Made by a program: the position numbers and the translations under genes
Part shown: positions 9,734-17,234 of the stretch, piece after piece
How positions within the stretch are numbered: position 1 is the stretch's first letter
How the letters are laid out: each line of letters opens with the position of its first letter
Assembly: GCA_029907715.1 (NCBI GenBank)
Contig: JARYLI010000010.1
Location: 1-57,178, forward strand
Reading direction: 5' to 3'
Origin: Methanothrix sp.
GTDB lineage: Archaea > Halobacteriota > Methanosarcinia > Methanotrichales > Methanotrichaceae
DNA length: 57,178 bases
The notes under the pieces: model-generated
What the model was told of the DNA's origin: nothing
The model's input: the letters and a program-made list of their open reading frames with translations, nothing else
Databases searched by the model: none

Positions 9734-9818
9734 CGCCGAGGGAGGGATTCGAACCCTCGATCCCCGAAGGGGAACAGGTTTAGCAAACCTGCGCCCTACC
9801 TGGCTAGGCTACCTCGAC
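9734..9818 (-). tRNA. tRNA-Ser (anticodon GCT)
   Basis: The 85-nt gene folds as a class II tRNA. The 5' acceptor strand GTCGAGG (from 9818) pairs with CCTCGGC at the 3' end, and the discriminator is G, as in archaeal tRNA-Ser. The anticodon arm is CAGGTTTGCTAAACCTG with GCT in the loop. A long variable arm, TTCCCCTTCGGGGA, and the T arm with GGTTCGAATCC follow. CCA is not encoded. It reads serine codons AGC and AGT. Confidence 0.96.
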
Positions 9819-9933
9819 ACAGATGAAATCATGGCAGCAGTGCATCATCACGCCACATCTCGCGCACCAGCTCTGCGCATGGCAGAAGCGCAAGAGTATG
9901 CGTCTCCACCTTACCATAAATAGCTATCGTTTA

Positions 9934-10329
9934 TCACTTCACGCACCGCAGGAGGTCCTTGCTGGTGATGATACCGACAAGCGCGCCGTCCTGGACCACT
10001 GGGAGGCGGCGTATGTTGTGGCGCACCATGAGCTCAGCCGCCTCTCTGGTTGTGGCTTCTGGAGAGATCGTGATAAGCGGAGCTGGCGTCATTATGTCTG
10101 CCACGCAGACCTTCTCAGGGTCCAATCCGGCTGCAAAGACCTTTTTGAATATGCGACTTGTTGTGACTATGCCCTTTACCTCCTTCAGGAGCCCGCCCTC
10201 TGCGACGATCACGCAGCCCTTCGGCCCGCTGGCCATCAGTCTTATCGCATCTATGACCTTCGCATTCGGCGGCACTGTGAGCACCGGATAGCTCATCAAA
10301 TCCATAACCCTGGCAGGCATCTCACCCAC
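9934..10329 (-). CDS. Two-CBS-domain protein
   Basis: This 131-residue protein consists of a tandem pair of CBS domains and nothing else. The first spans about residues 8-65 (VMDLMSYPVLTVPPNAKVIDAIRLM) and the second about 72-131 (VADIMTPAPLITISPEATTREAAELMVRHNIRRLPVV). Such pairs (Bateman modules) bind adenosine nucleotides or SAM and usually regulate a partner; the ligand and partner here are unknown. The start is GTG at 10329 or ATG at 10320. A TATA-like TATTTATAGG at about 10355-10363 puts the likely transcription start close to the GTG, which suggests leaderless translation from it. Confidence 0.85.
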   Translation of the reverse strand: MGEMPARVMDLMSYPVLTVPPNAKVIDAIRLMASGPKGCVIVAEGGLLKEVKGIVTTSRIFKKVFAAGLDPEKVCVADIMTPAPLITISPEATTREAAELMVRHNIRRLPVVQDGALVGIITSKDLLRCVK

Positions 10330-10372
10330 TTCGAAGTGCGGTATGGTAATACGCCTATAAATACTGAATCTA

Positions 10373-11035
10373 TTATGCCATCAGCCATTCCACAGCCAGA
10401 CTATCAAGATCTATCAGAGCAGCGTATCCCATGCGCGCCTCTCCAACATTAACCACCAGCGTATCTCCGAGCCTCGAGGCACCCCGATCCTCGTGGATGT
10501 GGCCGCATATAACCAGATCCGGCTGATGCTCCTCGATCACCCGGCGCAGACCAACGCTTCCAGACAGCTCTCCGTTGTACAGACGATCCCTCACACCTCT
10601 CGGCGGCTGATGCACCACCACCACCCGCCGCTCGAGATCGCGGAGGGGTCGAAGCAGATCGGTAAGTGTGCGGTAGAGATCCTCATCGCTGTGGTAGTAC
10701 CTTGTCGGGTCGCCAATCCTCCTTGGGTTCCTCGCCACCATGCCGCCCATGCCCACAAACCCCACATTCCCCAGCACAAATGAGGATCGGTGGATCGGTA
10801 TGAGACCGTGGCTGCGCCAGAGATCCTCAGCAAATGTCCTGGGATCCATGTTGCCAGGGACTATTAGCTTCATCTGCGGAAAGCGGGAGAGCTCATCAAG
10901 AACTGATGCAGCATCCTCCGGTCTCCCGTCATCGTGAAGATCTCCTGCTATCACCATCAGATCCGCAGAGCATCCTTTCAGAAACCCCAGTCGACAGGAT
11001 GCATCATGAACATCGGCTATGCAGATCAGCCGCAT
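10373..11035 (-). CDS. Metallophosphoesterase (YfcE/MJ0936-like)
   Basis: This 220-residue cytoplasmic phosphoesterase has the compact calcineurin-like signature: IADVHDAS (residues 6-13), GDLHDDG, PGNMD, VVVHQPP and GHIHEDRG. Compact archaeal members cleave phosphodiester or phosphomonoester bonds in vitro; the physiological substrate is unknown. The gene has a strong ribosome site, GGAGG, six to seven bases before the ATG. Exactly that site lies in an 11-base string that has a perfect complement about 40 nt upstream in the same leader (see 11037-11099), so translation may be controlled by RNA structure. Confidence 0.83.
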   Translation of the reverse strand: MRLICIADVHDASCRLGFLKGCSADLMVIAGDLHDDGRPEDAASVLDELSRFPQMKLIVPGNMDPRTFAEDLWRSHGLIPIHRSSFVLGNVGFVGMGGMVARNPRRIGDPTRYYHSDEDLYRTLTDLLRPLRDLERRVVVVHQPPRGVRDRLYNGELSGSVGLRRVIEEHQPDLVICGHIHEDRGASRLGDTLVVNVGEARMGYAALIDLDSLAVEWLMA

Positions 11036-11036
11036 A

Positions 11037-11099
11037 AGAAACCTCCATCGCGGAATACATCACAGTAGATCATGATACTGGTATGATTTGGAGGTTTCT
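11037..11099 (-). promoter_or_regulatory. Leader inverted repeat that would mask the phosphoesterase ribosome site
   Basis: On the minus strand the leader reads AGAAACCTCCA (11099-11089), a 41-nt spacer, then TGGAGGTTTCT (11047-11037), directly followed by TATG with the start codon at 11035. The two 11-mers are perfectly complementary, and the second contains the GGAGG ribosome site. The spacer holds a smaller hairpin, CAGTA and TACTG around TCATGATC. Folding would hide the ribosome site; a metabolite, protein or temperature could open it. The pairing is seen directly; the regulatory role is inference. Confidence 0.5.
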
Positions 11100-11267
11100 C
11101 TCGTCATCCGGGTGTGCCTGATGCCCCGAGATCAGGGCGGAACATCCTCAAACAGCCAGAGACCCTCGATACACAGTTCCCGAACCCGGATATGTTGCCC
11201 CTGTCGATTATTGATGCAATTTTGGGATGATCTGAAAGGCATTCTGTGCGCGGCCCGATGAATGCTG

Positions 11268-11371
11268 TGAGAATTCCTAAGAACCAGTTTTTTTTTGATA
11301 TAAAACAGCATCTATACAATTACTTAGCGACATGGGCAAATCGTGAAAAGGGGGGTTAATAGGAATACTCC
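11268..11371 (+). repeat. R4 element, uninterrupted copy (about 104 bp)
   Basis: The only other copy is at 50011-50242 in the opposite orientation, interrupted there by an R2 element. The ends are imperfect inverted repeats: TGAGAATTCCTAAGAAC on the left, and the reverse complement of the right end reads GGAGTATTCCTATTAAC. A run of nine T follows the left end, and a 23-bp core (about 11299-11321, beginning GATATAAAACAG) is identical in both copies. No flanking direct duplication is visible. Nothing else gene-like lies between 11100 and 11408. Confidence 0.75.
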
Positions 11372-11408
11372 AGTATTTCCACAAAAAAAAGGTGTGGCTC
11401 CAAATGAG

Positions 11409-11981
11409 CTACATTCCGGCGACATACTTGAGCTCTGTTGAGCCTCTCGATGCCTCAGATGAGGCCAGACCGATCGACGCGTCCCCTTCAGCGACGATCT
11501 TCAGACCGTAGGGGCATCCCTCTGTGCATGTCCTCACCGCCTCCTTGACTATGTCGGTGGCATCAAGTGTGTACTCACCAGGGGAGTCGATCTCGATTTC
11601 TGCGGATACATTCTCCACAGCCTCAGGGGCATCCTCCCATGTGAGCTCAGGGCTGATATATCCATGGACAAAGTACACCTTTATGACACCAGCTTTCTCC
11701 ACTTCTGAGACCGTCAGTTTCAGTGTTGCCGTGGAGACCTGATCCGGGGAGGATATACCCTGATTGCCAAACGCATTGATGAATCCGATGTATGCGATCT
11801 TCACCGGCTCCCCTGCGTGTGATGCTACCCACAGCGTGGTCGCATCCCCGAACGTCTCATCCGGGCTGTCTCTGTCCACATATGTATCAGCATCGAGACC
11901 TGCCGTGAAGGTGCCCGCAAAGGCCGACCCCAGCAGCAGGAAAAGCATCAGCATTGCATAGACGAGCTTCAAACCAAACAC
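11409..11981 (-). CDS. Exported DNRLRE-type (CBM96-like) domain protein
   Basis: The 190-residue protein has a signal peptide (hydrophobic residues about 4-20, cleavage near AFAGTF). It is followed by one beta-sandwich domain of the DNRLRE type: AGLDADTYVDRDSPDETFGDATTLWVASH, then an IAYIGFINAF strand and GVIKVYFVHGYISPELTWEDAP. These domains occur in surface and carbohydrate-associated proteins of methanogens. No catalytic domain is present, so a structural or sugar-binding role at the cell surface or sheath is likely. It has two Cys near the C-terminus (CTEGCPYG). It is a single-gene unit, with the R4 repeat just downstream. Confidence 0.75.
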   Translation of the reverse strand: MFGLKLVYAMLMLFLLLGSAFAGTFTAGLDADTYVDRDSPDETFGDATTLWVASHAGEPVKIAYIGFINAFGNQGISSPDQVSTATLKLTVSEVEKAGVIKVYFVHGYISPELTWEDAPEAVENVSAEIEIDSPGEYTLDATDIVKEAVRTCTEGCPYGLKIVAEGDASIGLASSEASRGSTELKYVAGM

Positions 11982-12362
11982 CTCATGCCCTGATGATCCG
12001 CATAAATTAAAAAAGATTTGTGTTCATCTCGGACCTACATGAGATCCACACGATCACTGCAATTACTCAGACCACAGATGACATCGATACATATTGATGC
12101 ATTCACTCTGCCTGATTTCCGGTTGTTCCACCATCAATGCAGGATGTGGATCGCGGTCTCGGATGATGAACACACCTGCGAATCTGCAAATACCGATTTC
12201 GTATCGATCTCTCAGCGGATGCGTCTGACTCAACGATTGCCTGGAGAGCAGGGTCGTCTTAAAGCTGCAGCATCAAGGCGACAGAGGTAGTGCATCTGTT
12301 TCTCAGTTATCAGTACACAAATATCAACTGCCGATGGCATCTGGCATTTGACGGGTTCCCTG
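11982..12362. other. 381-bp gap with no recognised feature
   Basis: The region separates two minus-strand genes. It has an AT-rich patch at 12000-12020 that could hold the promoter of the DNRLRE gene. I see no long open frame, tRNA, repeat shared with other parts of the window, or strong hairpin. Confidence 0.5.
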
Positions 12363-12917
12363 CTAAAGCAGGAGAAGCAACACGCCCATTGCCACGAAGA
12401 TCAGCCCCGCTGCCAGGGAGATTGTCCGCCGTTTTATGTACCTCAGTATGAACCTCCCAAGGTATATGGCGCTCAGTGAGAGCATGAAGAGGGCGAGCAT
12501 GGTGCCGCCGAGAACCATCCACGGGTTGTACTGTGTGGCGAATATCGCGGATGCGATCTGTGTCTTATCCCCCCACTCAGCCAGAAATATGACCAGAAAG
12601 CCTGACAGGAACGGGCTGTCATCAAACCTCCTGCCCTCCTCTCCATCTCCATCGAGATCCCTCAGCGTGGTTATCCCGAAAAGCAGGAAGATCGCCGCAG
12701 AGATGATCTTCAGAATGTTCGCAGGAACGACTTCTGTTATCCATGCGCCGAGAAGTATTGCGAACCCGTCGACGATGAGAAAGGCCGACATCACTCCTGT
12801 GAGCAGCGTCAGATGTCTGCCTGTCCTGGTGGACAGCAGGAGAACAGAGAGCTGTGTTTTATCACCGAATTCCGCAATGGCGATGGTGATAAAGGGGATG
12901 AGAAGATCCGCAAGCAT
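12363..12917 (-). CDS. GDT1/TMEM165 family divalent cation transporter
   Basis: This 184-residue membrane protein has the two diagnostic inverted-topology motifs of the UPF0016/GDT1 family, EFGDKTQLS at residues 16-24 and EWGDKTQIAS near residue 114. The rest is about six transmembrane helices, in two homologous halves around an acidic loop (DLDGDGEEGRRFDD). Family members move Mn2+ or Ca2+ in exchange for protons across the membrane. TATA-like GCTATAAATAAG at about 12937-12947 lies 25 bp from the ATG, which suggests a leaderless mRNA. The CDF-type metal exporter at 13107-14003 lies upstream on the same strand, so metal balance may be a shared theme. Confidence 0.9.
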   Translation of the reverse strand: MLADLLIPFITIAIAEFGDKTQLSVLLLSTRTGRHLTLLTGVMSAFLIVDGFAILLGAWITEVVPANILKIISAAIFLLFGITTLRDLDGDGEEGRRFDDSPFLSGFLVIFLAEWGDKTQIASAIFATQYNPWMVLGGTMLALFMLSLSAIYLGRFILRYIKRRTISLAAGLIFVAMGVLLLLL

Positions 12918-13106
12918 CCATCAGCGGTTGTCCATCTTATTTATAGCGATTTCTCTCTGAACCAACGCCTTCTACCATGCAGGGCAGCCAAGATCATTTT
13001 TTGTGGTCTGTACAGGAATGTGCGTCCAGCGAGGATGATTGCAGAGAACTGGTTCGGCGGGTGCTTCTTACTCAAAGGAGAGCATTTGATCATGGCGGCT
13101 CTGCCG

Positions 13107-14003
13107 TCAGTTCACATGCTTCTGGGATGCAACCCTGCCCTGGCCGCAGTACTCGTTCTCGAGCTGTATCGTAGCGTGCTCTATCCCGAAGATGGACCTG
13201 AGCCGCTGCCGTATCTCGTTGAGCGTCCTCTGATGGTCTGACTCCGGAGAGACCACAACATGTGCGCTTAGCACGATGTTCGAGGAGCATACGCCCCATA
13301 TGTGAAGATCGTGGACCTGAATCACCCCGGGCGCTGTGGAGATCTGTTTCACGACCTCATCGGTTCTTATGCACTCGGGGACGCCCTCCATTATCAGGCG
13401 GAACGAGTCTTTGAGGAGCCTGTAGGAGCCGGCAAATATCAGAACAGAGATGAACACGCTGATGATCGAATCCGCGGTGTACCAGCCGGTCCTCCAGATC
13501 ACAACAGCTGCTGCGATCACGCCAAGAGATGCTGCAGCATCTCCAAGGACGTGAAGGATCGCGGATCTGAGGTTCAGATCCTCCCCATGGCCGTCCCTGC
13601 TCAGAACGAATGCGACGAAGAGGTTCACGATGAGGCCGAAGCTCGCGATGAGAAGCAGATCCAGACCCTTCACAGGCTCCGGCTCCATGAACCTCCTGTA
13701 CGCCTCGATGAGAATGACCAGGGCCACGAACCCCAGGGTGAGCCCGTTGGCAAGCGCCGCAACAACCTCGAAGCGGTGGAAGCCGTAGCTGTACCGCTCG
13801 CTGGCTGGAAGCGCTGAGATCCTGATCGCGAACCAGCTCAGACCAAGCGCGAAGAGGTCGAGGAATACGTGCGCAGCATCCGAGAGCAGCGCCAGGCTGC
13901 CGGTCCACCAGCTCCCTGCAAGCTCCGCTATCAGTATGGATACCGTGAGGATCATGGCCAGCGCAAAGCGCCGCTCAATAACTCCGATCTCGTGTGTCCG
14001 CAT
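13107..14003 (-). CDS. Cation diffusion facilitator (Zn/Co/Cd efflux) transporter
   Basis: This 298-residue CDF protein has six predicted helices in its first 200 residues. The metal-site motifs are in helix 2 (LLSDAAHVFLD) and helix 5 (HVLGDAAASLGV), the usual HxxxD pair seen in zinc exporters of the CzcD/ZitB type. The C-terminal cytoplasmic domain contains VHDLHIWGV and AHVVVSPESDHQ, as in the metal-sensing ferredoxin-like domain. It exports divalent metal in exchange for protons at the cell membrane. The exact metal (Zn, Co, Cd) cannot be read from sequence. Confidence 0.92.
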   Translation of the reverse strand: MRTHEIGVIERRFALAMILTVSILIAELAGSWWTGSLALLSDAAHVFLDLFALGLSWFAIRISALPASERYSYGFHRFEVVAALANGLTLGFVALVILIEAYRRFMEPEPVKGLDLLLIASFGLIVNLFVAFVLSRDGHGEDLNLRSAILHVLGDAAASLGVIAAAVVIWRTGWYTADSIISVFISVLIFAGSYRLLKDSFRLIMEGVPECIRTDEVVKQISTAPGVIQVHDLHIWGVCSSNIVLSAHVVVSPESDHQRTLNEIRQRLRSIFGIEHATIQLENEYCGQGRVASQKHVN

Positions 14004-14071
14004 GGAGGATGCTCAGAGCTCCCCAGGCTCTGAGCCTGAATGTTCATTATCAGATGCAGGCCTGCCGGACG

Positions 14072-14119
14072 GCTTGGCAATGTGTATGAGCTTGGCAATG
14101 TGTATGATGTTGTGTATGA
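14072..14119. repeat. Short tandem repeat (18-bp unit)
   Basis: GCTTGGCAATGTGTATGA is present twice in a row (14072-14089 and 14090-14107), followed by a partial third unit, TGTTGTGTATGA. It lies between two genes with no promoter motif obvious in it. It sits just beside a second duplication at 14124-14228. Confidence 0.85.
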
Positions 14120-14123
14120 GGCT

Positions 14124-14228
14124 CAGATGGCTCATGAATACAGATCTATGTAAATCGAGAGAATGACGCGCAAAGCGTCACTCCTTGCCGGTCAGATGGC
14201 TCATGAATAACGCAGATCTATGTAAATC
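14124..14228. repeat. Duplicated 3' end of the adjacent gene, with a hairpin between copies
   Basis: A 33-bp stretch at 14124-14156 (starting CAGATGGCTCATGAATA) is repeated at 14193-14228 with a 3-bp indel. The second copy contains the last codons and stop of the minus-strand gene 14201-14662, so the first copy is a detached duplicate of that gene end. Between them is TGACGC-GCAAA-GCGTCA (about 14164-14180), a six-pair hairpin that could be a terminator for the same gene. Confidence 0.8.
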
Positions 14229-14662
14229 CCTCTCAGATATCCGTCCCTGTCCACCATGGCGATTACAGGATATGCGCCTCTCCTTGTGTGGATTTTGACC
14301 ACTCCAATTGGGTTCTGGGTGTCGGCATCGAGCATGCTCAGCATGCCGCTATCTACCGTAACATATCCCAGAACAGTCCCCTCCCGGAGAGAGATGCTCT
14401 TCAAAGAGCTGTACCTACTGTCGCGATACTCTGCAGCCAGCCCTCCAGATGGATCATAGAATCTGTAGCTGAAGCCGCGGGCCGGCATCGTGGTGCATCC
14501 GTAGAGCCAAGGGGCATGCTCACTTATGAGCCAGGGCCGTCCAATGCCCATATTGAAGAGCGCCTCCGCCCTTCTCTCGCCGGGTGCATACTCAACCTGC
14601 GCACTTACAGAAGTGATAAAGAGCAGCGCAAGGAGCAGAAGACAGACTCCCAGTATTCTCAT
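14201..14662 (-). CDS. Exported protein of unknown function
   Basis: The frame is open upstream, but the ATG at 14662 gives a convincing signal peptide (MRILGVCLLLLALLFITSVSAQ) and a 153-residue protein; the longer frame runs into the divergent gene at 14771 and reads as non-coding. The mature part has motifs such as FSYRFYDPSGGLAAEYRDSRY and GVVKIHTRRGAYPVIAMVDRDGYLRGIY, suggesting a small beta-rich extracellular domain. Family not recognised. Its 3' end has been duplicated downstream (14124-14156). Confidence 0.7.
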   Translation of the reverse strand: MRILGVCLLLLALLFITSVSAQVEYAPGERRAEALFNMGIGRPWLISEHAPWLYGCTTMPARGFSYRFYDPSGGLAAEYRDSRYSSLKSISLREGTVLGYVTVDSGMLSMLDADTQNPIGVVKIHTRRGAYPVIAMVDRDGYLRGIYIDLRYS

Positions 14663-14770
14663 GGAATTCACTCTGATGTGATTGTAGTTATCTCTTTTGC
14701 ATCGTCCGGAACACCGCCTCCTCGATAATATCCCAAAGATTAAATAACATCGCCGGGTACTGGGGGCTGA

Positions 14771-15646
14771 ATGAATCAGAAGGAGTTTGCCAAGGCATTT
14801 GCGATATTCGTGGGCGCTGTGATGGTGCTCTCCGCGTTTGCGGGGTTTGTTCTGCGGAGCGGTGATGTGGAGACCCGGTCTGGGCCTGAATCGGTTGAGA
14901 CCGCACCGCTCTCCGCCTTCGGAGTCAGGGGAAATCTGGTGGACATGAGCTTCTCCAGCATGCAGGACCTGCTTGAGATGTGCCCTGAGAGCACAACATT
15001 CGCATACTGGATCGATCTCGAGGCATCTCAGAACATAACAGATGCTGCAGCCTCTGTGATTCCCGAGATCTATCCACCTGCTGCAGGGCTGATCTACAGA
15101 GATAAGATGTACCCCACAGAGATCAAGCGAGGGGCATCGGTATTCTTCAACAACACGTGGGCTGAGTTCCACTGGGTCATGCCATTCAGCTACAACTACC
15201 AGGGGCTTGTGATACCCTACAGCGATTTCATGATCATACCGGCGACCGGGGATCTGGGAAGGGTTTTCGGGAGGCCGACGCTGTTCGGCCCTGAGAGCGC
15301 ACTGAAGCAGATCCTCGACGTGATCCTTGGCGGATTTCCGACGGATCGACTGACCCTGGCGTACGATGAGGTAGCGGATCTTCAGATCGCAGGCGTCGGT
15401 GGCGTCGAGAACGCCCCGCTAGGCGGCGGGTACGATGAGTTCTACGCAGGCATCTCCCAGAGGGAGAACGGCATTTATGTGAGCTGCAGGTTCATGTCTC
15501 CCCAGGGGAACACGCTGACAAGGATACAGACGCTCGCCACCAAATACAAGATGAGCATCTCGCGCGATGGCAGCATTTTGCGACTTGACGGAACTGTATC
15601 ACCAGAGGAGCTGAAGGGCGTGATCGCAGATCTGCTCGCGCCCTGA
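14771..15646 (+). CDS. Membrane-anchored protein of unknown function
   Basis: This 291-residue protein has one N-terminal hydrophobic segment (about residues 10-28, AIFVGAVMVLSAFAGFVL) that anchors or exports it. The rest is soluble, with no metal-binding or catalytic motif that I recognise. Related proteins seem to occur in Methanosarcinales, but I recall no function. A TATA-like ATTAAATAAC at about 14740-14749 and a GGGGG ribosome site before the ATG support the start. It lies upstream of the ribosomal protein cluster; the 108-bp gap suggests separate transcription. Confidence 0.7.
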   Translation: MNQKEFAKAFAIFVGAVMVLSAFAGFVLRSGDVETRSGPESVETAPLSAFGVRGNLVDMSFSSMQDLLEMCPESTTFAYWIDLEASQNITDAAASVIPEIYPPAAGLIYRDKMYPTEIKRGASVFFNNTWAEFHWVMPFSYNYQGLVIPYSDFMIIPATGDLGRVFGRPTLFGPESALKQILDVILGGFPTDRLTLAYDEVADLQIAGVGGVENAPLGGGYDEFYAGISQRENGIYVSCRFMSPQGNTLTRIQTLATKYKMSISRDGSILRLDGTVSPEELKGVIADLLAP

Positions 15647-15754
15647 CAGCGTAAGCTTTTTAGATACGGAGATGTAGCTGGATCTGTTCATTCGAGTGAG
15701 GCAATTTTCCACGATGAATGATGATGGGCTGCTGCCCTGAAGGAGATGTGTGAT

Positions 15755-16123
15755 ATGGCTAGACCGATATATGTGAGGTTTGATGTTCCACCTGAGCTGG
15801 CATCCAAGTCGCTTGAGGCGCTTGAGCTGGCTCGAGATACCGGAAGGATAAAGAAGGGAACGAATGAAGCTACAAAGGCCGTGGAGCGAGGGGTTGCGAA
15901 GCTCGTGATAATCGGAGAGGACGTGGAGCCGCCAGAGATAGTGGCGCACCTGCCCCCGCTCTGCGAGGAGAAGAACACCCCCTACGTGTACGTTAAGAAG
16001 CAGAGTGACGTGGGGGCGGCTGCCGGTCTGAGCGTGAAGAGTGCGGCAGCGGCGATAATAGAGCCGGGAAAGGGAAAGGAGCTGTTGGAGGAGATAATCC
16101 AGAAACTCCAGGCTCTGAAGTAG
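15755..16123 (+). CDS. rpl7ae: Large-subunit ribosomal protein L7Ae
   Basis: This 122-residue RNA-binding protein recognises kink-turns in 23S rRNA, in box C/D and H/ACA guide RNAs and, in many archaea, in RNase P RNA. The family signature is clear: [38 protein letters not shown]. An ATG lies three codons upstream at 15746, but the AGGAG site overlaps it; the ATG at 15755 has nine-base spacing and gives the usual N-terminus MARPIYVRF. It heads an apparent operon rpl7ae-rps28e-rpl24e-ndk. The RNase P RNA gene, a likely partner of this protein, lies about 2 kb away. Confidence 0.97.
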   Translation: MARPIYVRFDVPPELASKSLEALELARDTGRIKKGTNEATKAVERGVAKLVIIGEDVEPPEIVAHLPPLCEEKNTPYVYVKKQSDVGAAAGLSVKSAAAAIIEPGKGKELLEEIIQKLQALK

Positions 16124-16133
16124 GTGATAAATA

Positions 16134-16346
16134 GTGGCTGAGGAGAACGGCGTCCCCGCTGAGGTCATAGAGGTCATCGGGGTCACCGGAATGCATGGAG
16201 AGGCCACCCAGATCAAGTGCAGGATACTGGAGGGCTCGAACAAGGGCAGGATCATAACCAGGAACTGCATGGGGCCTGTGAGGGTTGGCGACGTCCTGAT
16301 GCTTCTGGAGACCGCGCGCGAGGCCAAGAAGCTGACAGGCAGGTGA
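16134..16346 (+). CDS. rps28e: Small-subunit ribosomal protein S28e
   Basis: This 70-residue protein starts at GTG and is found only in archaeal and eukaryotic ribosomes. The sequence [31 protein letters not shown] and the ending [18 protein letters not shown] are typical of S28e. It lies 10 bp after rpl7ae and 5 bp before rpl24e, the standard archaeal order, so the three are almost certainly co-transcribed. Confidence 0.97.
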   Translation: MAEENGVPAEVIEVIGVTGMHGEATQIKCRILEGSNKGRIITRNCMGPVRVGDVLMLLETAREAKKLTGR

Positions 16347-16351
16347 TCCCC

Positions 16352-16522
16352 ATGGAAGAGAGAAAATGCTCATTCTGCAACAGCAGGATCACTCCTGGCA
16401 CGGGGAAGCTGTACGCAAAGAAGGATGGGACTGTGTATTACTTCTGCTCGTCCAAGTGTGAGAAGAACATGAAGCTTGGCCGCGTGCCCAGAAAGATAAA
16501 GTGGGCTCGAAAGGGGGCATAG
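16352..16522 (+). CDS. rpl24e: Large-subunit ribosomal protein L24e
   Basis: This 56-residue zinc-ribbon protein of the large subunit starts at ATG 16352. The four metal ligands are in CSFCNSRI (residues 5-8) and FCSSKCEKN. The ending [13 protein letters not shown] is diagnostic. It follows rps28e by 5 bp. The next gene, ndk, begins 3 bp after its stop if the CTG start proposed below is right. Confidence 0.97.
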   Translation: MEERKCSFCNSRITPGTGKLYAKKDGTVYYFCSSKCEKNMKLGRVPRKIKWARKGA

Positions 16523-16525
16523 AGG

Positions 16526-16975
16526 CTGGAGCGCACATTTGTCATGATCAAGCCGGATGGCGTGCAGAGAGGGCTTGTTGGCAGGATAATCCAGCGGATC
16601 GAGGATAAGGGCTTCAAGATAGTGGCGATGCGCCTGTCGGTCATGGACCGGGCGCGTGCTGAGAAGCACTACGCAGAGCACGCGGGAAAGCCCTTCTACA
16701 GAGACCTCGTCGATTTCATAACCTCCGGCCCGTCTGTGCAGATGGTCGTCGAGGGGAAGGGCGTTATATCTGCCATGAGGAAGATGAACGGCGCGACCAA
16801 CCCTGCCGAGGCGGCTCCCGGCACGATCAGGGGAGACTTCGGAATAGAGACCGGTCGCAACGTGATTCACGGCTCGGACTCTCCGGAGTCTGCAGCCCGC
16901 GAGATAGCCCTCCACTTCAGCGACTCGGAGATATTCGAGTACAGACGCATCGATGAGCCCTGGCTTTATGAGTGA
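16526..16975 (+). CDS. ndk: Nucleoside diphosphate kinase, probable CTG start
   Basis: This enzyme moves the gamma phosphate of ATP onto NDPs through a phosphohistidine. The active-site histidine is in [13 protein letters not shown], the [11 protein letters not shown] nucleotide segment follows the first strand, and the length (149 residues) is normal. The first ATG (16544) would remove the first six residues. The frame opens only at 16523, after the rpl24e stop; the codon at 16526 is CTG and gives [13 protein letters not shown], exactly the usual start of the family. A GGGGG run lies 8-9 bases upstream. I therefore propose CTG as start; translation may be coupled to rpl24e. Confidence 0.93.
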   Translation: MERTFVMIKPDGVQRGLVGRIIQRIEDKGFKIVAMRLSVMDRARAEKHYAEHAGKPFYRDLVDFITSGPSVQMVVEGKGVISAMRKMNGATNPAEAAPGTIRGDFGIETGRNVIHGSDSPESAAREIALHFSDSEIFEYRRIDEPWLYE

Positions 16976-17234
16976 GCTGGGCTCAGACTCATTTTTATCT
17001 CAGTGCATCTCCCTCGAGGTTTCTGTGAAGCCATCTCAAAACCGGCATCATCAGTCGACTTCATCAAGCGAGTCGATCTTGGCATCATAAGCACGTCCGA
17101 ACCATCGAGGCGTCTGGCTCTTTTGAAACAGCTATTTTGAGCCAGTCTCTGGCTGGAGCGAGAATTATTTCTGCTCGCAGAGATGAAATTTATGAGAACA
17201 CGCGATTCGATGGCCGCCTGTGTGGAGGAATCGG

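Noticed and set aside
11104-11319. A 71-codon minus-strand open frame upstream of the phosphoesterase
   Set aside because: It crosses the R4 repeat and has no ribosome site; its composition is unlike the neighbouring genes.
14663-15172. Upstream extension of the secreted-protein gene 14201-14662
   Set aside because: The frame is open, but it runs opposite to the well-supported gene at 14771-15646, and the ATG at 14662 provides a clean signal peptide.
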